Below the pieces are notes generated by a model. The model did no database searches and was not told the origin of the DNA. It saw only the letters and a program-made list of their open reading frames with translations. This document shows, in pieces, positions 1 through 12,133 of a stretch of 64,000 bases of DNA. The position numbers were made by a program, and so were the translations under genes. The stretch comes from Anarhynchus alexandrinus (taxonomy: Eukaryota; Chordata; Aves; Charadriiformes; Charadriidae). The DNA is taken from positions 4,222,983 through 4,286,982 of the forward strand of contig VUYV01000007.1 in assembly GCA_008711295.1 (NCBI GenBank). The letters run 5' to 3'. The first letter of the stretch is position 1. Each line of letters opens with the position of its first letter.

Positions 1-28
1 GATCGGAACACCCCCCCCCAGCCGCTGA

Positions 29-60
29 GGGGGTCGGTGTGGGGGCGAGGGGGGGCTGGG
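29..60 (+). promoter_or_regulatory. Potential G-quadruplex motif
   Basis: Four G runs occur at 29-33, 41-45, 49-55 and 58-60 with loops of 7, 3 and 2 bases, which satisfies the usual four-tract G-quadruplex pattern. Such motifs are common near CpG-island promoters. Folding in the cell is not shown by sequence alone. Confidence 0.5.
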
Positions 61-176
61 CTGGAGCGAATCCCGGAACGCCTGCGGGGATTTTTTGTTC
101 CCCGTCTTTGTAATCCTGGGGAAATTTAATTTTGCAGTTTCGGTGGGGTTGTTCGAGCAAGTCTAGTTTTCCTCCA

Positions 177-211
177 TCATCATTGTTATTATTATTGTTA
201 TTATTATTGTT
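177..211. repeat. ATT/ATTG simple repeat
   Basis: Interrupted trinucleotide ATT repeat with regularly spaced G substitutions, sitting inside the CpG-rich block. It is low-complexity sequence likely to vary in length between individuals. Confidence 0.75.
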
Positions 212-340
212 CTTGCTCTTTTTTGGCCTTTTTTTTTGGCCATTTTCTGCCCCCCCCTTTTTTTTTCTTTAATTCCTCCTTTCTCAACGCCACACCGACA
301 TGAAATCTCCACCTTGAGCCATTTCTATCGAAACCGAAGT

Positions 341-356
341 CGGCAGATATCTGCCG
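341..356. repeat. Perfect 16-bp palindrome
   Basis: CGGCAGATATCTGCCG equals its own reverse complement over all 16 bases. It lies in the CpG-rich block about 20 bases before the splice-donor match. A dimeric transcription-factor site is possible; no named factor is assigned. Confidence 0.6.
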
Positions 357-371
357 GCACGTTGGCCAAGT

Positions 372-382
372 TGGAGGTGAGG
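372..382 (+). other. Candidate splice donor of a 5' exon
   Basis: TTGGAG|GTGAGGG matches the vertebrate donor consensus well (GTGAGG after the junction 376/377). Its position inside the CpG-rich block suits the end of a 5' untranslated or first coding exon. The upstream exon boundary and transcription start cannot be placed. GT-rich donor matches also arise by chance, so this rests on position plus motif only. Confidence 0.3.
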
Positions 383-619
383 GAAGTGGAGGATGCTTTT
401 CCGTGCGAGAGCGAAGGCTTTCGGGGTTTGCACCGTCTTCGCTCCGCTTTGTTTCAGGCCTAGTTTTGGGGCTCCGATCTGGCGGTGGCGTCCCCTGCCC
501 AGACACTGGCAATGGGATTGTAAAATATGGGGATTTCTTCAGGGTTTTCTTCCTAATGGAAAGCAATGCAATAAAAAAATGCGAGGAGGTGGTATCGACA
601 GTACAAAAGATGTACAATA

Positions 620-3600
620 GACGGATACAACCTTCAAAAATGTGATTTTTATTTACACGTATAACTTAAAATTTTGTGGCCAGTATTATTTGAACAGTCG
701 TATAGTACGTGATGTGACTACACCCAAATTTTGTCTAATAGCGTTTAACACAGCTCGCAAAACATGCTTTACACTGATTTTTCATCATTCAGTACTTCCA
801 TCGTGTCCTTTTTTGATTTATATGTAAATGTCTCATTTTTCTCAATGGCTTCATGCTGGCCTTCCTATAGGACACTCGTGAGATGACAGAGTGGATTGGC
901 TTTTGTGTAGATTTCTGTTAATGGTGTATTTAAATGGGTTCCATCCAGGCTGTGCTGTGCTTGGAGGTTGGATTTTTTTCACACTTTGGTACGCAGGCTC
1001 ACAGCGTGTGTGTAAATGTCGCTCCTGCATCATGCTCTGCTGTGGAGTATTCAGAGCAGGTTTTCAGTGGGAGCTACTTTAACCTTCAGGTAGGCCAGCT
1101 GCCTGTTCTCACGGAGCTCTGTTTTTGTGCCACAATGACATCTTTGCTCACCGTTTCCACCGGCCTGTCGAGGATGTTTCCAAGGGAATATTTTTCTTTC
1201 TTTGATAGAACTACAGTGTAAAGGGAGAAGGAACACTCGGTCGATCGTTGCTGGAGAAAAGCCCCAAAAGATATGAGCAGAAGGAGTTTTTGCAGGTCTT
1301 CATTTTATTAAGATACCATCAGCGTAGAGGGGAAGTTGAATATCAGTGGAGATGAGGCATTTTCCTGGCAGTATCCACAGCAGATTATTTCTGAGCAGAG
1401 GAGAAGGATACCGGTAGAGAGAGGCATGATCATGCTTCAGACGTTAATTTCTGCAGTATGGCAGTGCTAGGCTTGAAGTTGTATTTGTACAGGAGACATC
1501 AAAGTCTGCTTGCTGGCAAAGCTGTCACCAAAGATACCATCTCTGAAAAAATTTCTAAAGTCCTATGGGATTGTGCTTTAATTACCATTGAGGTGTTCTC
1601 ATTCCTAATTATTTTATGTATATAAATAGCAAGAAGATACTAAAACATCGTACGTACCAATGCAGGCTCCATTTTGTTAAGCAGTGCTTTTCGTGCTTGG
1701 TCTTGCGCCTTATCATTTTTTTCCAGCGCTAACTAACCAAGTAAATACCGTTGTTCACAGACATATCTGTGCTTTATTATTTCAAGTAGTGTCTTTGGTT
1801 TCCAGGGAGTAATTAGGGCACTGGGATAAGATCCACCTTCACTTGTTGCCTGAATGTACGTTAGCAGGTATCCTGCAGACGGGTTCTGTGATATCTAGAT
1901 TTTACTCTTTTCAGCTAAAAAAAAAAAAAAAAGTGATTTGAGCTAACTATGTGGTACTGTAACCCCCACCCCCTGTGGAAGTGGGGTACAGGCACAATGC
2001 CCAAACCTCCTGCAACTGTTGGTAGATATTTAAATGCAACTAATTTAGTTTTTAAGAGCTGTGGAAAAATATCCATACTGTCCATTGAAAGTGAGCATTG
2101 GGAGCACTCAACAACTTTGATAACAAGGTCATTTTTACACGTAGGGTTTTCCACAGGCAGGGTGCTTTATGAGCAACCACTAATTAATCTTCACATCATC
2201 CCTTTGCAAATCCTCTGGTGTGACGAGTTTTACTGCATTCTATATAACATGAATAAAATTGAACAGGAAAATAACGTCACTTTGTTTTGCATTTGAAAGC
2301 AAAAGTTGTAATGACAGCTAAATCCAGATCTGGCAAATTACATTCCTGAGTACAGTGGGTAACTTACTTGTTGATTCTAGGCACTTTCTATCCTTTTCAT
2401 AGTCACTTGAGACATATATTTGAATTAAAGTTTTCTCCCCACAAGCTCTTACTTGTCAATGCCTGGGCTGCGATATTGGAGTCAGCCTTGGTTTGTGTAT
2501 GGATTATTCATCTGCAGTTTTTTCCACGGGTAGACACTGTATGTGCCCATGTATGTGCACATACAAGTCTCAGTAATGAGACCTTACCTACAGGTTTTTT
2601 GCACAAGGTAACTACTGCCATTGTTAGTTTAGGCAGTTGTGTTTTGTGCGGACAAGATAGCTTTCCATAGCAGCAGCACTATGCCAGAATGCAATGGAAC
2701 AAGTGTTAGGCCATCTTATTTTAGCAAAATTTAGGGAGGAAAAAAGTAATGTTTTCTACAAAGTGCTTTTTTTGATGTCATCTCAAGCGACTTTCAGTTA
2801 AAATAAGTCTATGTTCATGGAAAAAAAAATTATTCTGAATTGGTATATGCACTCAGTTAACAAATGGAAAGGCATTAGCTTGTGGAGTGAAGAGATCCAT
2901 GACTGTAGGTGTTGGGACTTTATCTGATTTACCTGTTGTTTCCATTGTTTGCTTCGTGTTTCTCATTTCTCAAAGAATGGGTTAAACATAGTACAGTTCC
3001 ACCATTACAGTTTCACTCACATCTTGTCCAGGCTTTCATTCTGGTTAAGGTTTTTTTTTTTTGGTGAAAGTAAATACAGATCTGTAACTTTTTTACTTTT
3101 TTTTTTTTAATGTAAATGCTAAACTCCCAGTAGGAAATTTTGATACTTACAAACTTTGTTTGCCAGACAACAGCTTGCCTGGGGATGAATCTGACTTTCT
3201 CCCCCAGGGGAGGAATAATGTTTATTTTATAAACACCTATCAAACTCAAATGTAGCACCCTTAATTTTTTTTTTTCCAGTGAGATTGTCCTTGCACAGCT
3301 TGAAGGGCAGTGATAGTAAAAACAAAGACAGAAATAAAATCTAATTTAATATTCCTTGTGTGTTTTTTTTTATTTTGTGTGTGAAGAATAAATCTATGGC
3401 TATCTTCAGCACAAATGTTAAAATCTAATTTTTAGTAGTTTAAAGGTAGCCATCATAACTGAACTTCCATGCATTTAATATCCTTCTGCCTTGGCCCTTT
3501 CACATTTCTGCCCTGCTTTTCTGTTTCAGTCTTTTTCTTGCAGCAGTTGGGAGTAGGTATTTGGACAGGGAGCTTTAAAGTACTGGGTTGCAAGAAAGAC

Positions 3601-5576
3601 TTGTGATACATATGTATGTGCAGCAGACTAGGAAAGAATAAATAAATGATTCATTTTTGCTGGCTGGGGATGACCTCTCCAATTCCCATCTGGGAAGATA
3701 AGACGTAATTGAAACCATCAAGTTACTCATTAATATCCCTCAAGGAGGTGGAAACTTTGGCTTTCCATGCCCATTTCACATTTCTTGGTTTTGCCTTGGC
3801 AGGTGAGTTGAGCGTCATGTAATGTTACATTCAAAGCTGGTGACAATCCTGAAGAGACTTGAGTGTTTTCTAAACTTTTTTCTGTACAGAAGTGATGTAT
3901 GAGGACAATAGTTTATTGACAAGCTAGCTAATCAGAAATAAATTTGAAACAAGAATGTAAGTGGATTAGGGAACTGCATTTATATTTTCTTCTAGAGACA
4001 AGAACATAGCCAATTAATATTAAATGAGGCAGGGCAGGATGATCTGTTTCAAATAGGAGAAGTAGAGTAGAAAATTGTCTTCTAATTGTTTGTTTTTTAA
4101 AATTCAACAATTCTGCTACTGCATGTGTTTCAGCATGCTGTTACGTGTCTTTCCTTCCTTCTTTTGGTAAAGTTAGAGCAAAAATTCCTATCAAGCCGGA
4201 CTCATTGTTTACTTTAGCACAGGTTCCCATTAGTTAGAAAAACACACTTTTAAAAATTAAATTTCCCTTGAAAAGCAATTAGCTCAAATGGGAAGTATTA
4301 TACAGACCTCAGAAGTTTCAAAACATTCGTATAAGAAGAATTTCTTAAAAGTTTTCCTGGAAAAGGAATATTGTAGCATTATCCAGATTCCGAACAGAAG
4401 GATTATGAATTAGCTATAATAATAAAAAGTAAAATAAACAGTCTGTTCAGTAAATCAAGTGCTGTCCTTCAGTCTGGTGCCATTGATGGGGCTCTACAAA
4501 TGGGACTTAATGTGATGGGCCTACCATCACAGCCTGTACAAATAAGCATGAACGCATAAATAACAGAGCAATTTAAGATCTTTTTTTTTATCTGTTACAA
4601 CAATGGAATGCTAAAATACTATTTAAAAATAACGTTTCTCATTGTTTACTCGTTGTTTACTGTTGCAAATGATAGTTCTCATTTGATAAGAAGTGGTGCC
4701 TATGGGTTACATAGGTAACATGGTGTACATGTTTTTGCCAATTCTGGGTTACCCTGTGGCTATCTATCAGGTATTTTCTTCAGACGCATTAGAAAGAGCA
4801 TTGAATCTCATAATTGCGTACAATCCATGATAATTTAGAATTCTCTGCAAATTGAGAACAAATTGCTCCATGTTATCTGTGCTGTTGAAATTGAGGTTCT
4901 GTTTCAGAAGTGAAGGCAGGCATGTGCCTGCATTAACGAAACCCAAATTTTCCTGAAGACTGGGTGATTTAATGGAATATTACTCTGTTGTGACAAACTT
5001 ATTTTGTTGCTATATTAGTTTGTAGCTTGGCATAAGAAAACCTGAAATGGTATTTCTTTAAAGTTGTTTAATGCCTATCAAACATACCTTTGAATATATA
5101 GTTCCTGCAGTGGTTAAAAAGCATATTTATAAGTCAGTAGTGTTAAGGTACGTGTTTATATGTCACAGAGTTTATATAAAATATGAAAACAGAAGCTATA
5201 TTCATTGATAGAGTGAGAGCTCTTAAGGCTATTAGTGTTAACACCCAGCCAGTAAATTTTACGTGTTTAGGAGCATAAATAAAAAGGATACTCAGAAATA
5301 CTTCTGCCTCATTTTTCATTTTGGCTGGGGAGTAAAGATGTGGTGCTAGCCACTATGTGGTGGTAATAGTCCCCTGGAGGAAGCTTGTAAATTGCCTCTG
5401 GTCCTCAATGGGGGCTTGATCCTGCATCAGGGTAGGGACTGGAGGAGCTCAGCATCATCCCTCACTGGACTGGGTCTTTGCGGAGCTGTGAGATCATCTT
5501 TTTTTTTGTAGTGGAACATCATAGCTAGTGACAGGAAGAATCTGCTAGATCATCGAAGTTGGGCTGTGGTCCTTCT
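620..5576. other. Non-genic DNA, intron-like
   Basis: No open frame here has the composition, length and splice flanks of a real exon. Contents are AT-leaning unique sequence, an A tract near 1917-1932, T tracts near 3050-3065, 3097-3108 and 3269-3279, and forkhead-type TGTTTAC motifs at 4206-4212, 4643-4649 and 4654-4660. No recognisable transposon was seen. Confidence 0.55.
4641..4660 (+). promoter_or_regulatory. Paired forkhead-type motifs
   Basis: Two copies of TGTTTAC (4643-4649 and 4654-4660) lie 11 bp apart, about one DNA helical turn, as part of a near-tandem TTGTTTACT repeat. TGTTTAC is the core recognised by forkhead (FOX) proteins. A short 7-mer is frequent by chance, so the regulatory call is tentative. 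Confidence 0.2.
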
Positions 5577-5750
5577 AGGAAAGGACACGCTGTCCAGAGA
5601 AGTTGTGTATGCCCCATCATTGGAAGTGTTCAAGGTCAGGTTGGATGGGACTTCAAGCAACCTTATCTAGTGGAAGGTGTCCCTGCACATGGCAGGGGGG
5701 TTGGAAGTAGAAAGGTCCCTTCTGACCGAAACCATTTTACGATTCTGTGA
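5577..5750 (+). mobile_element. CR1 LINE retrotransposon fragment, 3' end
   Basis: The segment follows the 3' end of avian CR1 elements in order: a tract like 'gccccatc..tggaagtgttcaaggtcaggttggatggg', then 'tctagtggaaggtgtccctg', then 'catggcaggggggttgga', then a 'ggtcccttc' block, and finally GATTCTGTGA, a degenerate form of the ATTCTATGA tail repeat. Known: CR1 copies are almost always 5'-truncated because of incomplete reverse transcription, so this is a dead copy of only about 175 bp without reverse transcriptase. Substitutions relative to the remembered consensus indicate an old insertion. It is on the + strand and is the main evidence that the DNA is avian (or at least sauropsid). Confidence 0.88.
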
Positions 5751-8700
5751 AACGCAAGAAGGATGTTTAGTTTTCCAGAGGTGAAAGGCTAGGTCAAGAT
5801 TCCGATCTGCATCACCGTTCCTGTTTGCAAGCTCAGGTTTGTGTTGTTAGCAAGAGTGGGAGAACAGACTGAAACCTTGGTCCACTCAAATCATTGACAG
5901 AACTATGTACACTGAGGGACCTTCTTGGAGGAAAAAGGTGGTAGGTTTACTACATAGAGAGGAGTGATTTTTTGGAACTGTGTAATTTATTGCAGATAAT
6001 TTGTTTGTATTTTTGAAGTTCCTAAATAACAGGTGAGTTTTAATGCGATACAATAAAACGACTTCTCTCATTTCCTTCTATGTTAGTAAGCATGGCTGGA
6101 CTAATAGGGTTTTACTTATCTCCCCACATAGGATTTATGAAAGAAGAGACCTACCTCAAACAGTTCAGGCCTTTTGGAGTCTTTAGAAGTAATTAGATTG
6201 TGGGTTGCATGGGTAGATTGTGGCTTGTTTATTAGTGTTTTGAGCAGTGCTAGTTGCATCAGTTTTGTTCTGCGTCTGCATATGTTTATAGATACGTCGT
6301 GCTTAATTCCGTAAACAATCGCATGTTTGAAGATGATGGATGCTTTAGCATGTATAATCCATATAGAGCACTTGTGCATGTATGTGCACTCAAGAAAATA
6401 ACTTTTTCGCGCAGTCTGATGGTGCAGTGTCATTGGCAGTAATGCTGTCTTAGGTAACCCTGGCTTGTGCCGTTAACTCCTGCATCTGTGCCACACCGCA
6501 TCAATCTGTCTTTTGTACGCGCTTAACAGTTTACAGGGTCAGCTTGAGAAAATCCACGTGAACTGGCTAGTGGACACTTTCTCTGTTTGAACCTTTTGCA
6601 GATTTGTTGTCTTTCAACTGGATCAGGGAACTGATCTGTTTCAGTGTATAGTCCGCCAGGCTGTTGAGGAAGAAGAGAGAGGGAAACATGGTAGGCTGGA
6701 ATTGCTGCCAAAAACAATGTATTATTAAATCATTGCGTAAAATTTTCCTGTTTTGCACAATATTTAAGAATGCAGGGGCAATACCAGGAAAGGGAAAAGA
6801 CAATTGAAAAGCATACATTATAACTGAACACGTCAATGGTGAGTGAAGTTTTAGCTCTTGTGGTTGTGGAGGAAAACATGAAGAAGTCAGAACCAGATGC
6901 TAAATTAAAAGGCCTTCACTTCATAGGCTTAAAAATGAGGAGAATTTAACAATACTCTCTAGGTTTTGGAGGGGGGGGTGTCTTGTTTCAGGGTTTGTGG
7001 ACATTTGATGTTACCAGTACTGGCATTTCCAGTACTTTAAGTGATTTCTTGACTTTGGGCTGTCCCATGCCTGGTGGGACAGGGCCAGTAGACTGCGAAA
7101 TACAAAAGCAGGTAATGTGCCAGGTTGCAGACTCTGGTGTCTGGGGCATAACTTTATGGTGAAGGCTATTTCCTTCTACTTAAATCTGAGTTTTCAGTAT
7201 GGTTTTTAAGTAATTTTAAGTCTTTTTTCTTTTTTTTTTTTTTTAGAAACTTAGGAAAAAAGGCATCTGTTTTTTCTGCATTTGAGCATGTCTGCTAGAT
7301 GTGTGCCTGTTACTAACTGAGCTCAAGAAACACGTTGCAATGACTAAAATCTGAACTGGAAGTACACTTGGTCACGTACATTCTTGGTCTCGCTCTGCTG
7401 AAATCAGTAGGGTAATTTGAGGAGGGGGATTACCATTCATTGCTTGTAACGTGAATGGCAGGATGTGCTGTTCAGAAAGCCAGAAAGGTTCAGCGAAAGA
7501 TCACCGTGCAGCTTTCAGGTTGGCTGCTGGTTGGGGGAGATGGCCAACTCCACCATTAGGCTTCTACAGCTCTCTACAAAATAGAGCCCCACTTTTTTTT
7601 TCTTTGGTTGGCAGATCTCAAGGTGTTGAGCAGCCTGCACTAGGAGAGGCTCTTTTATGAGTGAAAGGCTTGCTGGAAATTTACCTCTTAGACAGAACTG
7701 GTATAGAAGCTGCTGCTGTTTCACCCATTTTATGCCACTGTTTAGACAACACTGTCCCGGTGGAAAGTTAGTTTGTGACATTACTTTCTTCTATGGGGAA
7801 AACTGGGTCTGAGGACAGAGAAACTAGCAAGGACTGCTGACCGCAGTCTGAAAGCCCTGGCAAGGACAGCAATGAACATCTTCAAGACGTGACAGACGAT
7901 GGGACCAAGTGCTTCTTCTGCACCTTCATATCCTGCAAAGCTGGGGAAAATAAATGCATGTGATTGCTGCAGTGTATTGATGTTTAATTATTTGGTAGAG
8001 TTGTGGAGGATCAGCAAATGTTAATTACCGACAGGGCAAGTTTTGTGTGGGTTTTTTTTTTTTGTTGTTGTTAAAATTTGCATCCCCATAGCTGAAAAGT
8101 CAAGGTACCGTGGGAGAAGAGCGAGCCGATGGCAGTGATGCAGGGAAACGCGATCTAGCTTGCTGAGCAGCCCCGGGTCCGGCTGCACTGGGGTCTGTGC
8201 CCTTCTCATTCAGGATTCCTGGAAAGGTCCTGCCAGCCACCACCGCTGCTCCACGGGGCATGCCCCAGCTCCCTCCTGCCTCTCTTCCCTGGACAATGGA
8301 GGTGTTTGAAGAAAACAATGATGCTTACTGCAAATTGATCAATATTTCCCCGCTTGGTCTTGTAATTTGCTGAAATACTGCTGTGGTATGTGTTCCTGGC
8401 TGAAGCTTGCATGAGGATGAATCCTCTACAGGGGCAGTTGCCCCTAATTTTTTGGAGGCATAGGAAGACAGTGATGCAGCTTCTGCTGTTGTCTTGCTTG
8501 AAATTTGCATCTGTAGCCATTTTCACTTTGGAGGGAGTGGCAAAGTGTGAGGTTTAAAATGGGATAAGCCTTTTTATGGGCCCTTGAAGTGTCTCTCTCC
8601 CTTGTCTGCAAGAATTACCACTTGTTTCAGGGCTAAGAGCTCTTGCACTTTTCAAAGTATTTTGCAGTTTCCCTGAAGTTCTTGTTCCTGTGACCGAGAG

Positions 8701-11700
8701 ATTGCGTGGTTTTCTTATTGGATGAAAAATTTAAAAGGAAAAATCGCTTTCACAATCATTGAGGAGAAGAGTAATAGCCAGGGCTTCAAAAAAGATGAAT
8801 AAAAAATGAATATCCAATGCTTCTCAAACTCCAGCTTTCTAATTTAATGATACTAAGAATGGGGATATCGAATGCTTAGAACTCTCGCTAAACGGCTTTT
8901 GCTTCTTGAATTTCCAGTGCTTAAAGAAATGCTGAACAAAATAAAATCTTTTTCTCCTTTTGAAAAATTTAAAACTCAAAGCACACAGAAATGGATTTAG
9001 GTTTTGTAAGATTTTGTTTATGAAGATGCCACATGTGGTATGATAAATGTTGCCTGAAGAAGGCTGAGATTAAGCTAAATCAGAGGGTTTTTTTTGAGAA
9101 TACATAATTGTATTCCCAAATATAATTATTTTATATTTATATTTTATATAATATTTTTCTTAGGCCTAAAGAGAAACTATGTTTGCAAGTCATAATTAGA
9201 AATAATATTTTTTTTCTCTTATTTGTAAGTTGTACATATTTGTGTACAAATGTCTATGCATATTTTATGGATGAGATTTCTGGTGATGTTAAACCAAAGG
9301 TAAGGCAAGAATTTTGTAAACAAAAAAGTCACCTCCTTCTTATTTATGTATAGACAATTAACATCTAACTGAGAAAAATTAGGTAGTTGTATGTGCAGGT
9401 AGACAGTTTAGATGATTTTTAAAAGAAAACATTTTTTCCCTAAACCTCCTGCAGATGCCCATGGTGTGTTTCAAACAGTTTGTTTCAAACGATATGGAGC
9501 AGATATTTCTCAGTGATAAAACTGTGATGTTGCTATTTTTTACATGGCAGTAGTCCTTTCTTCCCAGTCTTTGTCTGTTTTGGCTATTTGAATATAAGCT
9601 TTTGGGATCGGCAGGTGTCTTTTACCATGTCTGGTTCCTCTTGCAATGGGGTTCTGTTGTACCACAGAGTTTTTTGTTTGCTACTGTAATACAATTAGTG
9701 CATATTGTGGGCAGGCTATGTTTTTGCTCTATCTGTGCAAGCACCTAAAATAAGACTGAATGACTTCGTTATCCATTTTCAGGAATGGGCATTATTAATA
9801 GTAAAGCAGAAACTGCTTTTAAAGAATGTTTCTGAAACTTAGCGAGTGGAATCCAACTTTATAATCAAAATACTAAGGGTGTGCATGTTTTTTGCATAAA
9901 TATGAATGTCTGTCTGACCTTCTGTGAACAAAAAAGAGAGGGATTATTTTTGGCCTTTAAAACAATCAGAAAAAATGATTTTTGGATGACAGTATAATGA
10001 CTTCATTCTACAAGTCCTTGGGTTTCAACTTCACTGTGCTTCAACTGTCTCAGAGTGCTGTATGGTCAGTGTTTCTATACATGGGGAAAACCAAGAGACA
10101 AATAAATGTAGGTCAGACTTTTCAGACGTGTCAGCTACTGTTGGTTCATGCTTCATCTTCTCAGCTGGTGTATGCATCTGTGGTTCATTCTGGAGTGTCT
10201 TAGGTTGGACACCAAGAATTAGTTGCATGTCATGATAGTATTAACTGAAATGCCTTGCCCTAATGTTTATGATAAATCACTGGTAGGAGTTGGAGCAGAA
10301 ATGAAGTTTCTTTGCTTTGGCTGCCAGGCTGCATCTTCCCTCCTGATTTTGATGGCTATTCATTTTCTTAATGGTTGTAAATATCATTAAAAATTGGTGA
10401 AAGTGTGGGAGAGTGACTGACAGCAGAATGTGGCCCAGGGTGTTGTGCTCTTCTTACTACCCTTCAATCTTCCTGCAAAGAAAATATCTGTCGGGGAACC
10501 AGGTGCCAATCAGTTCAAGTCTCTTGCTTTCTGCGGCATGCATGCTTTGTATATTCTCCTAATAGTACTGACAACCTACCACTTCGCTTTTGCTTTAGAG
10601 GCTGTTAAGATTGATTTCAGAAGTAGAGAGTAAGTCAGGGAAATCTTGACTGCACTGAAATTTTCAGGATGAGTGTGATCTTGCAAAATTACTATAGAAG
10701 CAGGGTGTTTTGATCTGTTTTTGGAGAAAGATCAGCAGTTCTCTCTCCCTTCTCCTCCCTTGGATTCAATGTACAAACTTTTTGATGTTGAGCTCTTAAA
10801 CTTAGGAATGACTTGAGAATAATAGGATTGCAGAGGCATCTCAAAACATCACATTTCTTTCTCATACAGTGTAAGTTGGGAAGAAGATTGGAAACTGAAA
10901 GTAGAAAGTTATATGGACTCTTAAATAGTGGATGTATGAGCCATTGGTATAAGCTACTGCAACCCTGCAGATATTTTTCCAGTAGCTATGCAGTCATTCT
11001 AGTTGTGGATCCGAGCATCGAGTTGTTCCTGGCAGCTTGAAAAGGTAGCTGCATGAGAGATTTCTTTGCCCTGGCTGTTACCATGCCAGGCGGGGCACTG
11101 GACGTCAGCGATGGAGAGTTGTGAGAGCATGCCTGCCTTGGATGCTCTGGCTCCATGATGCTCTGACTATTGCTATGGTGTTCTGTTATCTGAACGTTTT
11201 GCTTAGTACCTTGGCTCTGAGAAGTAAAGTGGGAGGAGGGGACCAAAACTGTGAAAGGCCCAGGGATTCTTTGAACAGCATTTACTTTTGCAGCAGAGGA
11301 GATTTCCATCTATTTCGACGAACTGTGTTGCACGAGATCCATCTGTGTCTTTGTCTTACTACTCAGTAGTGAAATGCCCATAGTTTGAGTACGTGTGCAG
11401 CAGTCGTGTTCCTTACCCAACAGCAGCATAGAACAGAGGTTTATTTGGACGTCTGGAGAAAGAGAAATCAACGTCATATTACAGATGTTGTTCAGTCATT
11501 GTTAAACCAGAAGAAAACCCATGCAATAGCTGTAAACTTCTACCTTTAGTAAATAGGTTATAGTAGCAGGATTATGAAATTGGAAAAGGAGCTGCAGCTT
11601 ATTCTTTCAGTGCATGAATATTGGTACTTCTTCACATATTCCTTACAAAAGGAATAGAAGCTCCAGCTGTGTAGTAAGGGCTTGAAGTAGTATTGTTACG

Positions 11701-11875
11701 AAATGCAGCCAGTTTTCTTTCCTAGTATGTGGAAGTTAGGAGCATTGATGAAAGATTACGCAAGCACAAATTGTTAGCCATTACTTTGTTTAGTTTTTCT
11801 TTCAACTCTTTGTAGTTCTTTCAGATCCTTCAGGTGGGCTTTTTTTTTTTTTTTTGGTCACTGCTATTCTCGTGA
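5751..11875. other. Non-genic DNA, intron-like
   Basis: No supported gene. Mostly unique AT-leaning sequence with T tracts (about 7225-7245, 8050-8062), a very AT-rich segment at about 9100-9160, and one GC-richer patch at about 8100-8300 that holds several CpGs but no coding signal. Open frames in the GC-rich patch are low-complexity Ala/Gly/Pro frames of the kind GC-rich DNA gives by chance. Confidence 0.55.
11840..11855 (+). repeat. Poly-T tract upstream of the exon candidate
   Basis: Sixteen consecutive T bases about 55-70 bp before the proposed acceptor at 11911/11912. It could act as a polypyrimidine tract if the true acceptor is nearer than proposed, or may simply be a homopolymer. 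Confidence 0.6.
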
Positions 11876-11911
11876 CTTTTGGGGAAAGTTTTTAAATTTT
11901 TAACTGAAAAG

Positions 11912-12133
11912 GAGCCTGACATCCAGAGGCACAGAACAGGCTCTTCCTCCTCTCCCAGAGGAGCAAGCGGCTTAAGTGGAGTCCTGGCACTGAAAATCCC
12001 ATCTGCTTTGCAACCAAATAATGTGGACATTGAGGAAAACATAAAACTTGTGCTGGCACAGAACTTTGTTGCTGAAGGTGAAAGTACGGACACAGTCAAC
12101 ATGTCTCGTCTGACTGAAAACACGTTTTCTAAG
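11912..12133 (+). CDS. Candidate internal coding exon of an unidentified gene
   Basis: An open frame on + runs from about 11876 to a stop at 12140. Its last in-frame codons before the stop are TCT AAG followed by GTTAGA, a plausible splice donor at 12133/12134. An AG at 11910-11911 gives an acceptor, so the exon would be 222 bp, 74 codons, phase 0 at both ends. The acceptor is weak locally (purines just before it); an alternative AG at 11887-11888 would add 24 bp, still in frame. An in-frame stop at 11873-11875 rules out extension further left. The peptide looks protein-like: a Ser/Arg-rich start (RHRTGSSSSPRG), a middle LALKIPSALQP, then an acidic, probably helical DIEENIKLVLAQ and a polar end MSRLTENTFSK. 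No membrane segment, cysteines or zinc-binding pattern are present, suggesting a soluble, partly disordered region with possible phosphorylation sites. I do not recognise the family. A chance open frame cannot be excluded. Confidence 0.42.

Larger units (their letters stand above)
1..500. promoter_or_regulatory. CpG-rich block, probable CpG-island promoter or first-exon region
   Basis: Seen: long C and G tracts in the first 60 bases, and many CpG dinucleotides from about 325 to 490, unlike the CpG-poor DNA that follows. An ATT-rich simple repeat and T tracts interrupt the middle (about 175-280), so the island is split in two. Known: vertebrate CpG islands usually mark promoters and first exons of broadly expressed genes. 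Inferred: a transcription start lies in or just left of this block, probably on the + strand because a splice-donor match occurs at 376/377 and the only coding-like exon nearby is on +. No TATA box or convincing start codon context was seen. The island may continue leftwards outside the window. Confidence 0.6.

Noticed and set aside
1..8. GATCGGAA at the very start, as in a common sequencing adapter
   Set aside because: Only eight bases match before the sequence departs into a C tract, so chance is the simpler explanation.
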